DNA from: Sedimentisphaerales bacterium
GTDB lineage: Bacteria; Planctomycetota; Phycisphaerae; Sedimentisphaerales; Anaerobacaceae
Assembly (NCBI GenBank): GCA_016930645.1
Contig: JAFGGH010000005.1
Span: 1-52,470, forward strand
Direction: 5' to 3'
Length of the DNA: 52,470 nucleotides
Part shown: one piece after another, positions 34,471 to 43,937 of the stretch
Numbering within the stretch: position 1 is the stretch's first letter
Layout: each line of letters starts with the position of its first letter
The notes under the pieces: model-generated
Seen by the model: the letters and a program-made list of their open reading frames with translations, nothing else
Databases searched by the model: none
What the model was told of the DNA's origin: nothing
Made by a program: the position numbers and the translations under genes

Positions 34471-37400
34471 TTAAAGATTATTAACTCGCCCCTGTAATAA
34501 GGGGTGAGTTTTTTTGCTTATTCGCAATTCCTTTTTCAGGCAGTAGAGGACTGGTACGATAAGCATAGTCAGTATCTCGATAGTCATACCGCCAAAAACC
34601 GGAATAGCCATTGGAACCATAATATCAGAACCTCTGCCTGTTGAAGTTAAAACCGGAATCAGAGCAAGTATAGTTGTTGCGGTTGTCATCAAACACGGCC
34701 TGACTCTGCGAGTGCCCGCTTCGATGACCTTTCGGCGAATATCAGGTATGCCCTCTGTTTTTAAGTCCTTGAATGTTTGCTCAAGATAAGTACACATCAC
34801 TACACCGTCGTCTGAAGCAATGCCGAACAATGCCAAAAAGCCCACCCATATCGCAACAGACAGATTAATCGGGTGCATATTGAAAAGCTCCCGCAGGTTT
34901 ACTCCAAAAAAGCTGAAATCCAAAAACCACCCCTGACCGTAAAACCATATCATTAAAAAGCCACCCGCCCAGGCAACAATGATACCTGAAAAGACAAGCA
35001 GGCTCGTAATTGCAGACTTGAACTGGAAATACAAAATCAGAAAAATAATGAACAACGCAACCGGAATAACTATCATCAGTCTCTTTTGTGCGCGAATTTG
35101 ATTCTCATACGTACCGGCAAATTTATAACTCGCTCCGGCCGGTATCATCAGTTCGCCGCTTCTGATTTTCTCCTGCAAAAACGCCTGGCACTGCTCGACC
35201 ACATCAACTTCCGCATAGCCTGCTCTTTTATCAAATAATACATAGCCTGTAAGGAACGTATCCTCGCTCTTGATAGACTGAGGCCCCCGCACATAATTTA
35301 TCTTAGCTAACTGAATAAGCGGTATCTGAGCGCCGTCCACTGTAGGCACTAAGATTTTCTCCATCGATTCAATCTGGTCGCGAAGCTCGCGCATATAGCG
35401 GACCCGGACCGGATATCGTTCTCTGCCTTGGACTGTCGTGGTAATTTTTTTGCCGCCGACTGCAACTTCGATCACATCCTGAACTTTGCGAATACTGATA
35501 CCGTATCTTGCTATTGCCTCACGGTCGATATCAATTTCCAGGTAGGGTTTGCCTACGATTCTATCGGCGATAACTGCCGAAGGCTCGACACCGGGGACTT
35601 GCTTTAGTAATCGCTCCAGTTCTAACCCAACCCTCTCGATAGTTGCTAAATCCGGCCCTTTGACTTTAATACCCATCGGCGCACGCATCCCGCTTTGAAG
35701 CATTACGAGCCTGGCTGCAATAGGCTGAAGTTTCGGAGCGCTGGTAGAGCCGGGAATTTGACCTGCCTTTACAATTTCATCCCATATATCGTCCGGGCCT
35801 TTGATATGCTCTCGCCAGTTTCTGTAAGGTCTGCCGCCCTTATCCTCAATTAGGCTGCCGTTTTCATCTCGCAGGAACTCCTCTTTTTTATAGTCATATT
35901 TAAATCTTAATAGTTTGCCGTCCTTATCAACGATATACTCTGACTTATAGTTGATAACCGTTTCCACCATAGAAATAGGCGCTGGATCCAAAGGGCTTTC
36001 GACCCTGCCGATTTTGCCTGCTACCGACTCCACTTCAGGTATCGACTGAAAGGCCGTATCCTGTTTTTGCAATACATCAAGGGCTTCGCCAATCGAGGCG
36101 TGAGGCATAATTGTAGGCATATACAAAAATGAGCCTTCGTCCAGAGGCGGCATAAACTCCTTGCCCAGACCCGACCAGGCAAGACCGCCCAAAATAACTA
36201 CCACCATTGGTATTGACAAAAAAGCCAATTTATTATCCAGGCACCACCTAAGTATTCGCTGATAAAACTTTTGAAACAGATACAAAAATCCCAGCACAAA
36301 ACCCAGCAATAGTGCTACAAAAATCAGATTAAACGATACCCCCTTACGCAACCCAAGCGGCATCCAGTGCATGGTTAATATCAGCCCGACTATAGCAATT
36401 GCCGCTATGTTTAAAATAGGTATCGGCACATATCTTTTGCGAATCTTAAATCCGCTGGCCTTTTGCTTTTTAAGAAACAGCAAAGCCGCCGGCGGAAGAA
36501 TAGTAAGAGCGATGACTATCGAAGCCACCAGGGCAAAAGTCTTGGTATATGCCAAAGGCCTGAACAATTTCCCCTCGGCGCCGCTCATAACAAAGACCGG
36601 CAAAAAACCTATTATAGTAGTTGCTACCGCGGTAAGAATGGCGCTGCCTACTTCCGCCGATGCCTTGTAAATAATCTCAAGCTTTCCTTCGCCTTCTTTC
36701 GCCTGGTCCAAGTGACGTAATATATTTTCACAGATTACTATACCCATATCTACAATGGTGCCGATTGCGATTGCGATACCCGACAGGGCAACGATATTGG
36801 CATCGACCTTGAAAAGACGCATGGCGATAAAGCAAACCAGCACCGCCAAAGGCAGCATAGCGCTTATCAGTACCGAGCCGCGGAGATTTACTACCAGCAC
36901 GATAACCACGATGATAGTAACAAGAATTTCCCCGGTCAGTGCCGTTTCGAGTGTCCCCAGTGTTTCATAGATAAGAGAAGTCCGGTCATAAAAGGGGACA
37001 ATAGTAACTTTTGAAACCGTACCATCGGACAAAGTCTTCTGAGGCAGGCCGGGACTTATTTCTTCGATTTTCTCTTTAACATTCTTAATTGCTTCAAGCG
37101 GATTGAATCCGTAGCGGACTGCCACTACCCCGCCGACCGCCTCGGCTCCGCTTTTATCAAGTACCCCGCGCCGCAACCCAGGCCCAAGGCTAACGTGTGC
37201 TACGTCTTTAATCCGAACAGGAACATTATCATTTACCCTGATAACCGTTTTCTCAATGTCAGCGAGTTCCTTAATAAAACCAAGGCCGCGAATAACATAT
37301 TCGACTCTGTTGATTTCAATGGTTCTCGCACCGACATCGACATTGGAGTTTTTTACCACCGCAAAAATCTCATCAAGACCAACGCCGAAAGCTCGCATCG

Positions 37401-38037
37401 CGTCAGGGTCAACGTCGATTTGATATTCTCTGACAAAACCGCCCACCGAAGCAACTTCTGAAACACCTTTGGCGCCCATCAGGCCGTAGCGTACGTACCA
37501 GTCCTGAATGCTCCGAAGCTCATCCAAATCCCAGCCGCCCGCCGGTTTGCCGTTAGGGTCACGTCCTTCGAGCGTGTACCAGAATACCTGACCCAGCGCC
37601 GTCGCATCCGGGCCCAGCACAGGTTGAACACCGTCTGGCAAAAGACCGGATGGCAGCGAATTTAACTTCTCAAGAATCCTGCTGCGCGACCAGTAAAAAT
37701 CCACATCTTCATCGAAGATGACATAAATGCTCGAAAAGCCGAACATGGAATTGCTGCGAATCGTTTTTACCCCCGGTATTCCAAGCAGTGCCGTTGTCAA
37801 TGGATATGTAATCTGGTCTTCGACATCCTGCGGGCTTCTGCCCATCCATTCGGTAAAGACTATCTGCTGGTTCTCTCCAATATCAGGAATGGCATCGACG
37901 GCAACGGGATTGCGTGGGAAAATACCAAGCTCCCAGTCAAATGGGGCAAAGGCAATACCCATCAGGATAAATGCCAAAAGCACCAGGGCAACAATGAGTT
38001 TGTTCTCAAGGCAAAAACGTATTAATCGGTTAATCAC
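34471..38037 (-). CDS. cusA: CusA-type heavy-metal efflux RND permease
   Basis: 1188 residues, somewhat longer than E. coli CusA. It has the RND two-fold layout: a membrane helix at the N-terminus, porter domains, helices with IGTIVDMGIVICEN (the proton-relay aspartate region of TM4) and a second half repeating it (GIASDDGVVMCTYLEQ). It exports monovalent copper or silver using the proton gradient, together with the adaptor and outer membrane factor upstream. An inserted charged segment (about 685-740, RFKYDYKKEEFLRDENG) is part of the extra length. The GTG start at 38037 has GGGAG 7 nt upstream. Last gene of the csoR operon. Confidence 0.9.
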   Translation of the reverse strand: MINRLIRFCLENKLIVALVLLAFILMGIAFAPFDWELGIFPRNPVAVDAIPDIGENQQIVFTEWMGRSPQDVEDQITYPLTTALLGIPGVKTIRSNSMFGFSSIYVIFDEDVDFYWSRSRILEKLNSLPSGLLPDGVQPVLGPDATALGQVFWYTLEGRDPNGKPAGGWDLDELRSIQDWYVRYGLMGAKGVSEVASVGGFVREYQIDVDPDAMRAFGVGLDEIFAVVKNSNVDVGARTIEINRVEYVIRGLGFIKELADIEKTVIRVNDNVPVRIKDVAHVSLGPGLRRGVLDKSGAEAVGGVVAVRYGFNPLEAIKNVKEKIEEISPGLPQKTLSDGTVSKVTIVPFYDRTSLIYETLGTLETALTGEILVTIIVVIVLVVNLRGSVLISAMLPLAVLVCFIAMRLFKVDANIVALSGIAIAIGTIVDMGIVICENILRHLDQAKEGEGKLEIIYKASAEVGSAILTAVATTIIGFLPVFVMSGAEGKLFRPLAYTKTFALVASIVIALTILPPAALLFLKKQKASGFKIRKRYVPIPILNIAAIAIVGLILTMHWMPLGLRKGVSFNLIFVALLLGFVLGFLYLFQKFYQRILRWCLDNKLAFLSIPMVVVILGGLAWSGLGKEFMPPLDEGSFLYMPTIMPHASIGEALDVLQKQDTAFQSIPEVESVAGKIGRVESPLDPAPISMVETVINYKSEYIVDKDGKLLRFKYDYKKEEFLRDENGSLIEDKGGRPYRNWREHIKGPDDIWDEIVKAGQIPGSTSAPKLQPIAARLVMLQSGMRAPMGIKVKGPDLATIERVGLELERLLKQVPGVEPSAVIADRIVGKPYLEIDIDREAIARYGISIRKVQDVIEVAVGGKKITTTVQGRERYPVRVRYMRELRDQIESMEKILVPTVDGAQIPLIQLAKINYVRGPQSIKSEDTFLTGYVLFDKRAGYAEVDVVEQCQAFLQEKIRSGELMIPAGASYKFAGTYENQIRAQKRLMIVIPVALFIIFLILYFQFKSAITSLLVFSGIIVAWAGGFLMIWFYGQGWFLDFSFFGVNLRELFNMHPINLSVAIWVGFLALFGIASDDGVVMCTYLEQTFKDLKTEGIPDIRRKVIEAGTRRVRPCLMTTATTILALIPVLTSTGRGSDIMVPMAIPVFGGMTIEILTMLIVPVLYCLKKELRISKKTHPLLQGRVNNL
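34484..34516 (+). terminator. Intrinsic terminator of the trpB2 gene
   Basis: ACTCGCCCCT (34484-34493) pairs with AGGGGTGAGT (34500-34509), one G-T wobble, followed by seven T residues. It lies inside the 3' end of the convergent cusA-type gene and encodes its last residues. Confidence 0.8.
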
Positions 38038-38111
38038 AATCCGTCTCCCGTTATTAACCCAAATATGTCACGGGTACAAAATCTGATTTAGCAAGATAAA
38101 CAATTTTGTTC

Positions 38112-38399
38112 TTATTTAAACTGGGGCAGCTTAGAAACATATTTTCCCGGGTCAGCTTCAAACTTCTCTTTGCATCCGGCGCAGCAGAAATAGACCTTCT
38201 TGCCCTTATATTCGACAAAGATGTTCTTGTCGATTGGATTGCCGTCCATTATCGGACAAGTTTTCTGCTCGGTTACATCGGCAACAACTTCCTGACCAAC
38301 TGTCGTTCCCACGGGCTCCGATTTTTTCTTACAGCCGGTCAATCCAACAACTAACACGGCTAACAATGCCATCAGAATGATTGTCTTTAGCGTTTTCAT
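38112..38399 (-). CDS. YHS domain lipoprotein
   Basis: 95 residues. The signal peptide ends in the lipobox VVGLTGC, followed by a linker and a YHS-type domain: CPIMDGNPIDKNIFVEYKGK and VYFCCAGCKEKFEADPGKY. The cysteines C-P-I-M and C-C-x-x-C are good ligands for copper. It lies between the adaptor and pump genes of the Cus-type operon and could hand metal to the pump from the periplasm, much as CusF does in E. coli, though it is unrelated to CusF. This role is an inference. Confidence 0.85.
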   Translation of the reverse strand: MKTLKTIILMALLAVLVVGLTGCKKKSEPVGTTVGQEVVADVTEQKTCPIMDGNPIDKNIFVEYKGKKVYFCCAGCKEKFEADPGKYVSKLPQFK

Positions 38400-38454
38400 T
38401 TCATTTACCTTTCAAAAATATTTTTTTCTTCTTATTTTTTACGAATGAACTTCA

Positions 38455-39933
38455 CTATTGTTTATGGTGCATATGCATACCGCTCATTTCAGAGCCTTGC
38501 GGACTCATCATGCTGGGTTTGGCCTGTATCTGCAGGGCCGAATCGATCTTGAAGCTGCCATTGGTGACAACAATTTCACCTTCCGAAAGGCCTTCTTTTA
38601 CTATATAGTAATCTCCTGCCCTTGGCCCGAGTACGACCTCTCTGCCCTCGAATATTGGACGATTCGGGTCCGGCAGTTTCACATATACAACAGCCCGCTT
38701 TCCTGTTATCAGCGGCGCAGAAGCAGGAATGACCAGCGGCGGATTTTCAGTTTCTCCCTCTTTGACTAAGCCGCGGGACTCGACCGTTACCAAATCCATT
38801 CCACAAATATCACAGGTGCCCTTCGAGTCTTTTATAACCGATGGATGCATCGGACATATCCATTTACCAGCCAGAGCCATATCTGCCAAAACGCCCGATT
38901 CGGCAATCTTTGCTTTTAATACGGCGCTGACAAACATATCGGGTTTGAGCCTGCCGTCCGGATTGGGGACATTCACACGCAGCTTAACCGTTCTCGTTTT
39001 CGCATCAAGAATGGGAGATATGAATGTAATTGTACCGGTGAAAACTTCACCCGGATAAGCCTCGGTAGTAAATTTCACCTTTTGTCCATACCTTATCTGC
39101 TGCATATCAGATTCATAAGCATCGAGCTTGACCCAGACATCGGATAAATCCGCGATTGTATAAATCATCGTACCTGTTTTGACGTACTGTCCTTCGGTAA
39201 CGTGTCTTTCGATCACAATACCGCCTGCCGGAGCGTATATTGTAAGATAGTCTGTCGGCTGGTCTTTTGACTTAATATCCTGCAATTGCCGCTCGGTCAG
39301 TCCGAGTAAAAGGAGCTTTTCCTTTGCTGCTTTAAGTGTATCCTCGCTGGATTTTTTTACCAGCTCAGAGGTACTTTCCGGCATATTCTCGACACTTCTT
39401 AAGGTTTGTAAATATTCAGCCTGTGCACTGATAAGCTCCGGGCTGTAAAGTTCGACCATATGGTCGCCTTTGATGACTTCCGTACCGGTAAAATCTACAT
39501 ACAGTTTTTCTATTCTTCCCCCTACCCAGGCCGCTACGTGTTTAAGCCTTGTCTCATCGTATTCGATTTTGCCGACCATTCGAACTTCTGCCTCGACAAA
39601 TTTTCTTTCTACTTTTGATGTCTGGACTTCCATCAGCTTGACAGCTTCGGGCGAAAACGAAATTTGTCGCGGCCCCAGTGCAGTGGCGTTACCATTTGTT
39701 TCAACCGGTATCAAATCCATAAAACAAATCGGACACTTACCTGGTTTTGGCTGGTGTATCTGCGGATGCATAGAGCACGTCCAAAACCGTACTTTTTGTT
39801 GCTGAGTTTCAGCCTGCTGCGATGTTGAAGTTATCCTGCTGATTACAAAGCCCCCTGCAAAAGCCAATACAACAGCTAAAAGCAATTTGGGTATAGTTAA
39901 TATTACCTTCTTTTTTCGCTCTTCGGATTCCAT
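38455..39933 (-). CDS. cusB: CusB-type efflux adaptor with two metal-binding motifs
   Basis: 492 residues. An N-terminal anchor (about 11-33) is followed by a heavy-metal-binding motif WTCSMHPQI...GKCPICFMDL (51-74), then the usual barrel-sandwich, hairpin and beta-barrel domains of a membrane fusion protein (RMVGKIEYDETRLKHV, VSEGQYVKTG-like segments). A second copy of the motif, WICPMHPSV...TCDICGMDLV (about 358-380), lies before the membrane-proximal domain. GAGG is 8 nt before the ATG. The C-terminus ends in GSEMSGMHMHHKQ, rich in M and H, also metal-binding. It links pump and outer membrane channel. Confidence 0.9.
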   Translation of the reverse strand: MESEERKKKVILTIPKLLLAVVLAFAGGFVISRITSTSQQAETQQQKVRFWTCSMHPQIHQPKPGKCPICFMDLIPVETNGNATALGPRQISFSPEAVKLMEVQTSKVERKFVEAEVRMVGKIEYDETRLKHVAAWVGGRIEKLYVDFTGTEVIKGDHMVELYSPELISAQAEYLQTLRSVENMPESTSELVKKSSEDTLKAAKEKLLLLGLTERQLQDIKSKDQPTDYLTIYAPAGGIVIERHVTEGQYVKTGTMIYTIADLSDVWVKLDAYESDMQQIRYGQKVKFTTEAYPGEVFTGTITFISPILDAKTRTVKLRVNVPNPDGRLKPDMFVSAVLKAKIAESGVLADMALAGKWICPMHPSVIKDSKGTCDICGMDLVTVESRGLVKEGETENPPLVIPASAPLITGKRAVVYVKLPDPNRPIFEGREVVLGPRAGDYYIVKEGLSEGEIVVTNGSFKIDSALQIQAKPSMMSPQGSEMSGMHMHHKQ

Positions 39934-40023
39934 ATTTTTGGCCTCATTGCACCTAAAATCCCTACTGCTTCAGTAGGATATTGTTCTAATTTTTTATATG
40001 AAATTTTCAAAATGACGTTCATT

Positions 40024-41328
40024 TTAGATCTGTTGTCCTGTCAGGGCCTCAAGTTTGGCTATGTTCTGTTGATTGTCTGTTAGTGCCCTGTGATAATTCA
40101 ATTGATACTTCAGCAGCATCCTCTGGGCATCTATCAGCGAGAGAAAATCTATTGTTCCCGCCCTGTATGCGGATTCGGATGACTGGACAAGTTCTTCAGA
40201 CTTTGAAACCAAAACGTTTCCGTATAAATCCATTTTTCTTTTGCTGTCCTCGATATCATAGATAACCTGCAAAGCCTGAAATATCGTCTTGTTTTGTTTG
40301 TCGATTTTCTGCCGCTGGTATTTGCTGACATTAGCCTGAGCCTGACGCTCTGCTGCCTTATAACTATCATGCCATAATGGAATATTCATCGAGAACATCA
40401 AAACTACCGGGTCTTTGCCGCTGTCTCGAACACCCGTTGACATCGCACTGTCTGTTTGAATCCAGTCAACTCCGACTCCTATATCGGGATAGAATTTTTT
40501 CTTTGCCAGTTCCACCTCCGCTTTTGCCGCCTCGACCTCCCAGTTAAGCTCGGCAAGTTCCGGATTAGCTGTTATTAGCTGTTCGATAATTACTTTTCGA
40601 TTGAGTTCAATCTCAATAGGCTGCTCTTTCGAGGGCCAGGGCAGCTCGGTATCGGATTTTCGGTTGAGAATAGAATTAAGCCTTGCCACTGTCGGCTCTT
40701 TGAGCTTTTCCAGACTCTTTAAGATGTCCTCAAGTCTGGCTAATTCCATCTGTGCCCGGATAATGTCGGGATGAGTAGCGGTCGAAGCTCGATATTTTGT
40801 TCTGGCAACTTCTTCAAAATGCTTCAACAGTTCGAGGTTCTCTTTTGCTATATCAATAGCTGTCGCAAGGTAAGCAAATTCATAGTAAGCATCTTTTACC
40901 TGTTGGAATAGTTTTAGTTTGGCAGTTTCATACCTTTGTCCTGCCGCGTTTGCTTTAGCTGTTGCCGCATCGCCCCTTGCCTCGATTTCACCGAACCATG
41001 GAAAGACCTGCATTATGCCGAACTTTTGCCTTTGAGGGCCGACGCGGGTTTCAACTTCCTCTACGAAATAGCTGTATGTGAATTTCGGGTCGTCCAATGC
41101 TTTGGCCTGCGGCACCTGTTCAAGAGCTGCTTTCCATCCCTGAAAATACGATTCGACCTCGGGATTATTCAACAGGGCGTATCTTATATAATCTGATAGA
41201 GTGTGGAAATCATTGGAATCAGAAGGTGCCTGTAAAGCTAAAGCAGGAGTTATCAAAACCATAACTGATGTTAATGCCGCAACGATTGTATCAAACATCT
41301 TTTTATACCCTGAGTAAACCGTCGTCAT
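40024..41328 (-). CDS. cusC: TolC-like outer membrane efflux protein
   Basis: 434 residues with a signal peptide ending about ALALQA. Two long helical coiled-coil repeats typical of outer membrane efflux proteins are visible (DYIRYALLNNPEVESYFQGWKAA near the start, then ANPELAELNWEVEAAKAEVELAKKKFYPDIGVGVDW, residue range about 255-290). It forms the outer membrane exit of the tripartite pump. The start ATG is 6 nt after the csoR stop, with GAGGA inside the end of csoR, so translation may be coupled. The symbol is by role in this operon. Confidence 0.85.
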   Translation of the reverse strand: MTTVYSGYKKMFDTIVAALTSVMVLITPALALQAPSDSNDFHTLSDYIRYALLNNPEVESYFQGWKAALEQVPQAKALDDPKFTYSYFVEEVETRVGPQRQKFGIMQVFPWFGEIEARGDAATAKANAAGQRYETAKLKLFQQVKDAYYEFAYLATAIDIAKENLELLKHFEEVARTKYRASTATHPDIIRAQMELARLEDILKSLEKLKEPTVARLNSILNRKSDTELPWPSKEQPIEIELNRKVIIEQLITANPELAELNWEVEAAKAEVELAKKKFYPDIGVGVDWIQTDSAMSTGVRDSGKDPVVLMFSMNIPLWHDSYKAAERQAQANVSKYQRQKIDKQNKTIFQALQVIYDIEDSKRKMDLYGNVLVSKSEELVQSSESAYRAGTIDFLSLIDAQRMLLKYQLNYHRALTDNQQNIAKLEALTGQQI

Positions 41329-41334
41329 TATATT

Positions 41335-41616
41335 CTATCCTCGGCGAGTCTGGTGAATTAATCTTAAGATTTCATCCATTTTTATCTGTTTTTCTTTCTC
41401 AGATGAGCCTTTTATGGCATCGGTAACACAGTGCTGAAAATGCTTTTCCAAAATCTTTTCTTCCACTCTGGAAAGTGCGCCTTTTATCGCGGATATTTGG
41501 GTTAAAATATCAATGCAGTATTTACGCTCTTCTATCATATTGCCGATACCGCGAATCTGCCCCTCTATGCGTCTCAACGCTGCCAAATGCTCATTATGAC
41601 TCGGATATTTTTTCAT
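41335..41616 (-). CDS. csoR: CsoR-family copper-sensing repressor
   Basis: 93 residues, all alpha. The Cu(I)-binding triad of CsoR is present as C34, H59 and C63 (YCIDIL, KHFQHCV), the x-C-H-C arrangement; the RcnR nickel ligands are not. With no copper it binds DNA, and Cu(I) releases it. It is the first gene of the efflux operon, with AAAGGG 7 nt before the ATG. The operator at 41646-41664 lies in its own promoter, so the operon should be self-controlled and copper-inducible. Confidence 0.9.
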   Translation of the reverse strand: MKKYPSHNEHLAALRRIEGQIRGIGNMIEERKYCIDILTQISAIKGALSRVEEKILEKHFQHCVTDAIKGSSEKEKQIKMDEILRLIHQTRRG

Positions 41617-41643
41617 TTTTTAGCCCTTTCATATGCTTATATC

Positions 41644-41673
41644 ATTATACCCCCCAGGGGTATATATGTTCAA
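41644..41673 (-). promoter_or_regulatory. csoR operon promoter with CsoR-like operator
   Basis: On the minus strand TTGAAC (41673-41668) and TATAAT (41649-41644) are 18 bp apart. The spacer contains TATACCCC-cca-GGGGTATA (41646-41664), a perfect inverted repeat with G/C runs flanked by A/T, like known CsoR sites. Binding there would block RNA polymerase. Confidence 0.8.
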
Positions 41674-41752
41674 CACAAATTCACTGTTTATTTAGAAAAA
41701 TTCTGTAGGTAACATAAAATATGGATTAGCAAGACTCTGTATGCGGTACGAG

Positions 41753-42625
41753 TTAAAACACAATAGCTGCGTAGCCGACGGATTCGGCGCTGGTTTGCCC
41801 CATTTTTTCAGCCATTATTGTATTGCTGTCGGTATGAGCTAACAGCACCGCCTTATCTTTGCCAAGCTCGCAGGCTGCTGCAACTGTCGCCGCCGCAGCC
41901 CCGCCGCCGCAGGCGTTTAAGTTTTCAGTAGAGGTACTAATAATTTCCTTAGGCTGCATTGCCAAAACCGCGTCGATGAATTTCTTGTCATTTACATTAC
42001 TTGCCCATTCAAGAGCTTTGTCGCCGACGCCTTGCGGAGCAAATCCGTACCGCGGTCCGTAATGAGTCAAATCCGTCGAACCGATAAACACGACTTTTTT
42101 ACCGGAGGCCTTGGCAATTTTAGCCGCCGCTTTACCGACCTCAATCGCGTAATCACCCGGCGGTGTTAAAACAGGAACTATCTTCGCCTCACCGAATAAA
42201 TGCTGGATGAAAGGTATCTGCACTTCGATACTGTGTTCATAAGCGTGCGCGTTGATGTCACCGACTGCAAAGGCCGATTTTGATAACAGATCGGCAATTT
42301 CCTCGTCAATTTCAATCTCGCCGAGCGGTGTCTGCCATAAGCCTTTTTCATAAACCGCCGCCTTGGGACCGAAATAACCGTGCGCCGCGCCAAATATTAC
42401 AAACGTATCGACTTCGGCATTTTGTTTTTTGACTGCCGAAAAAACCATCGCTGCTAATGACCCGCTGAATACCCAGCCCGCGTGCGGAACAATTCCGCCT
42501 GCAATCGTCTCAGGCAGAGACGTTTCGATACTTCTTTCAGACAGACACTGCTCTATTTCTCTGCGGCACTTCTCGGCTGAAGCCGGATAAAACTGCCCTG
42601 CGACAATCGGCTTTCTCGTTTGCAT
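41753..42625 (-). CDS. amrB: MEMO family protein (AmmeMemoRadiSam system protein B)
   Basis: 290 residues. Family signatures include RKPIVAGQFYPA at the start, GGIVPHAGWVFSG, FVIFGAAHG, HSIEVQIPFIQHLFG and FIGSTDLTHYG. MEMO proteins resemble extradiol dioxygenases and occur with a radical SAM protein (AmrS) and an AMMECR1-like AmrA; neither partner is in this window. AGGAG lies 8 nt before the ATG. It is divergent from purE. The biochemical role of the bacterial protein remains unclear. Confidence 0.88.
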   Translation of the reverse strand: MQTRKPIVAGQFYPASAEKCRREIEQCLSERSIETSLPETIAGGIVPHAGWVFSGSLAAMVFSAVKKQNAEVDTFVIFGAAHGYFGPKAAVYEKGLWQTPLGEIEIDEEIADLLSKSAFAVGDINAHAYEHSIEVQIPFIQHLFGEAKIVPVLTPPGDYAIEVGKAAAKIAKASGKKVVFIGSTDLTHYGPRYGFAPQGVGDKALEWASNVNDKKFIDAVLAMQPKEIISTSTENLNACGGGAAAATVAAACELGKDKAVLLAHTDSNTIMAEKMGQTSAESVGYAAIVF

Positions 42626-42703
42626 TTTTTCTGCTCCTGAGATATGATTATGAACTTTGGAAAGATTGTTTATTTCATTCTACATTCTGAGGTTAAAAAA
42701 GCA

Positions 42704-43204
42704 ATGGCTGAAAATAAATCAGTAGCAGTTGTAATGGGCTCCGACAGCGACCTGAATATTATGCAATCCTGCATCGAGCAGTTAAGACAATTCGGCATCG
42801 AACCTATAGTAAGAGTCCTCTCTGCCCACCGCACACCGCAGCAGGCCGCCGAGTTCGCCGAAAACGCCGCAGATAACGGCATAAAGGTCATCATCGCCGC
42901 CGCCGGAATGGCAGCCCACTTAGCCGGAGCAATCGCCGCAAGGACCAATCTGCCCGTAATAGGAGTACCAATCGACAACGATAAAAGTGTCGGCGGTATG
43001 GATGCCCTCCTGAGCACCGTCCAGATGCCGCCCGGTGTGCCCGTCGCAACTATGGCCATCGGAAAAGCCGGAGCTAAAAACGCCGCTATCTTTGCGGTCG
43101 AAATCCTGGCGCTATCGGAAAAGAAATTAGCTGAAAAATTAGCTCAATTTAAAAAAGCCCAGGCCGAAAAAGTCCGGGAAAAAGACAAAAATCTGAAAAC
43201 TTAA
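42704..43204 (+). CDS. purE: 5-(carboxyamino)imidazole ribonucleotide mutase
   Basis: 166 residues from the ATG at 42704 (GAGG about 11 nt upstream); the longer frame from 42644 adds unrelated residues. Signatures are VVMGSDSDLNIM (start), SAHRTPQQ, AAAGMAAHLAG and PIDNDKSVGGMDALLSTVQMPPG (shortened: residues about 91-112). It interconverts N5-CAIR and CAIR in purine synthesis. It stands alone without purK and overlaps the convergent PEP-CTERM gene by 4 bp. Confidence 0.95.
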   Translation: MAENKSVAVVMGSDSDLNIMQSCIEQLRQFGIEPIVRVLSAHRTPQQAAEFAENAADNGIKVIIAAAGMAAHLAGAIAARTNLPVIGVPIDNDKSVGGMDALLSTVQMPPGVPVATMAIGKAGAKNAAIFAVEILALSEKKLAEKLAQFKKAQAEKVREKDKNLKT

Positions 43205-43800
43205 ATCCTTTTTCTGCAAAACAGCTTGCTCAATACTCCCCCGAATAAAAACAGGCTCATCGAAACCGGTTCAGGCACGGTTATTTTTAATTCGAATTTA
43301 TTGAGTCTGCCTGTATCCGCGTAATAAAGGTCTTCAATCCTCAATCGCCAAATACCGAATGCGTCAATGCCGTCAAAGATGCTGAGCTTATTTCCCTCTT
43401 TAGGCCGGAATGTTCCCGCAAAAGGCGGCTTGGCATCTTCCACACCTATTCCCGCCTCGTCATCAAAGACCGTATCTAAGTAATCCTCTCCTATGAAATA
43501 TTCTTTGACTTTATAGCTGTTCAAACAAATCTCCGCTCCGCCAGGCCCCTGCAGCAAGATATTCAAATCGAATGCCTGGCTGTGTTTTATATCGATAACA
43601 ATATCTAAATCCGAGATGATTACATGCTCGCTGATATCTATGACCGCATCAGCCATCCACCCTTTTGTGGCACTTTCGCCACCCGGAATGGCAAGGTCGA
43701 ATTTACCGCCGTAGGTTAATGTATGTTTTGCTGAGCTGTTTTGGCAGAGTCCGATTGTCAAAGCCAGAACAAGCATCCAGGCCGAGTTATTTGCGCGCAT
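43201..43800 (-). CDS. P-domain-like PEP-CTERM exported protein
   Basis: 199 residues. A signal peptide ends about NSSA. The middle has the fold signature of a proprotein convertase P-domain (VIIDVDIKHSQAFDLNI-like: ISDLDIVIDIKHSQAFDLNI, then LQGPGGAEICL and FGIWRLRIEDLYYADTGRL). The C-terminus is PEP-CTERM: VPEPVSMSLFLFGG followed by KLFCRKR. It is probably exported and sorted by an exosortase encoded elsewhere. A promoter is at 43870-43898. Confidence 0.82.
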   Translation of the reverse strand: MRANNSAWMLVLALTIGLCQNSSAKHTLTYGGKFDLAIPGGESATKGWMADAVIDISEHVIISDLDIVIDIKHSQAFDLNILLQGPGGAEICLNSYKVKEYFIGEDYLDTVFDDEAGIGVEDAKPPFAGTFRPKEGNKLSIFDGIDAFGIWRLRIEDLYYADTGRLNKFELKITVPEPVSMSLFLFGGVLSKLFCRKRI

Positions 43801-43869
43801 CCGTACTTGAACCCCAAGACCAAAAGATTTCTAATTACGCGACTCTAACTCGCCCCCAATTCTGAAAAG

Positions 43870-43898
43870 CTTATAACAATTAAATGTCACTTTGTCAA
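43870..43898 (-). promoter_or_regulatory. Promoter of the P-domain protein gene
   Basis: On the minus strand TTGACA (43898-43893) and TATAAG (43875-43870) are 17 bp apart, reading towards the gene that starts at 43800. Confidence 0.65.
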
Positions 43899-43937
43899 GA
43901 AAAAAACGACGATAATGTGAAAAAAGAAATGAATTTT

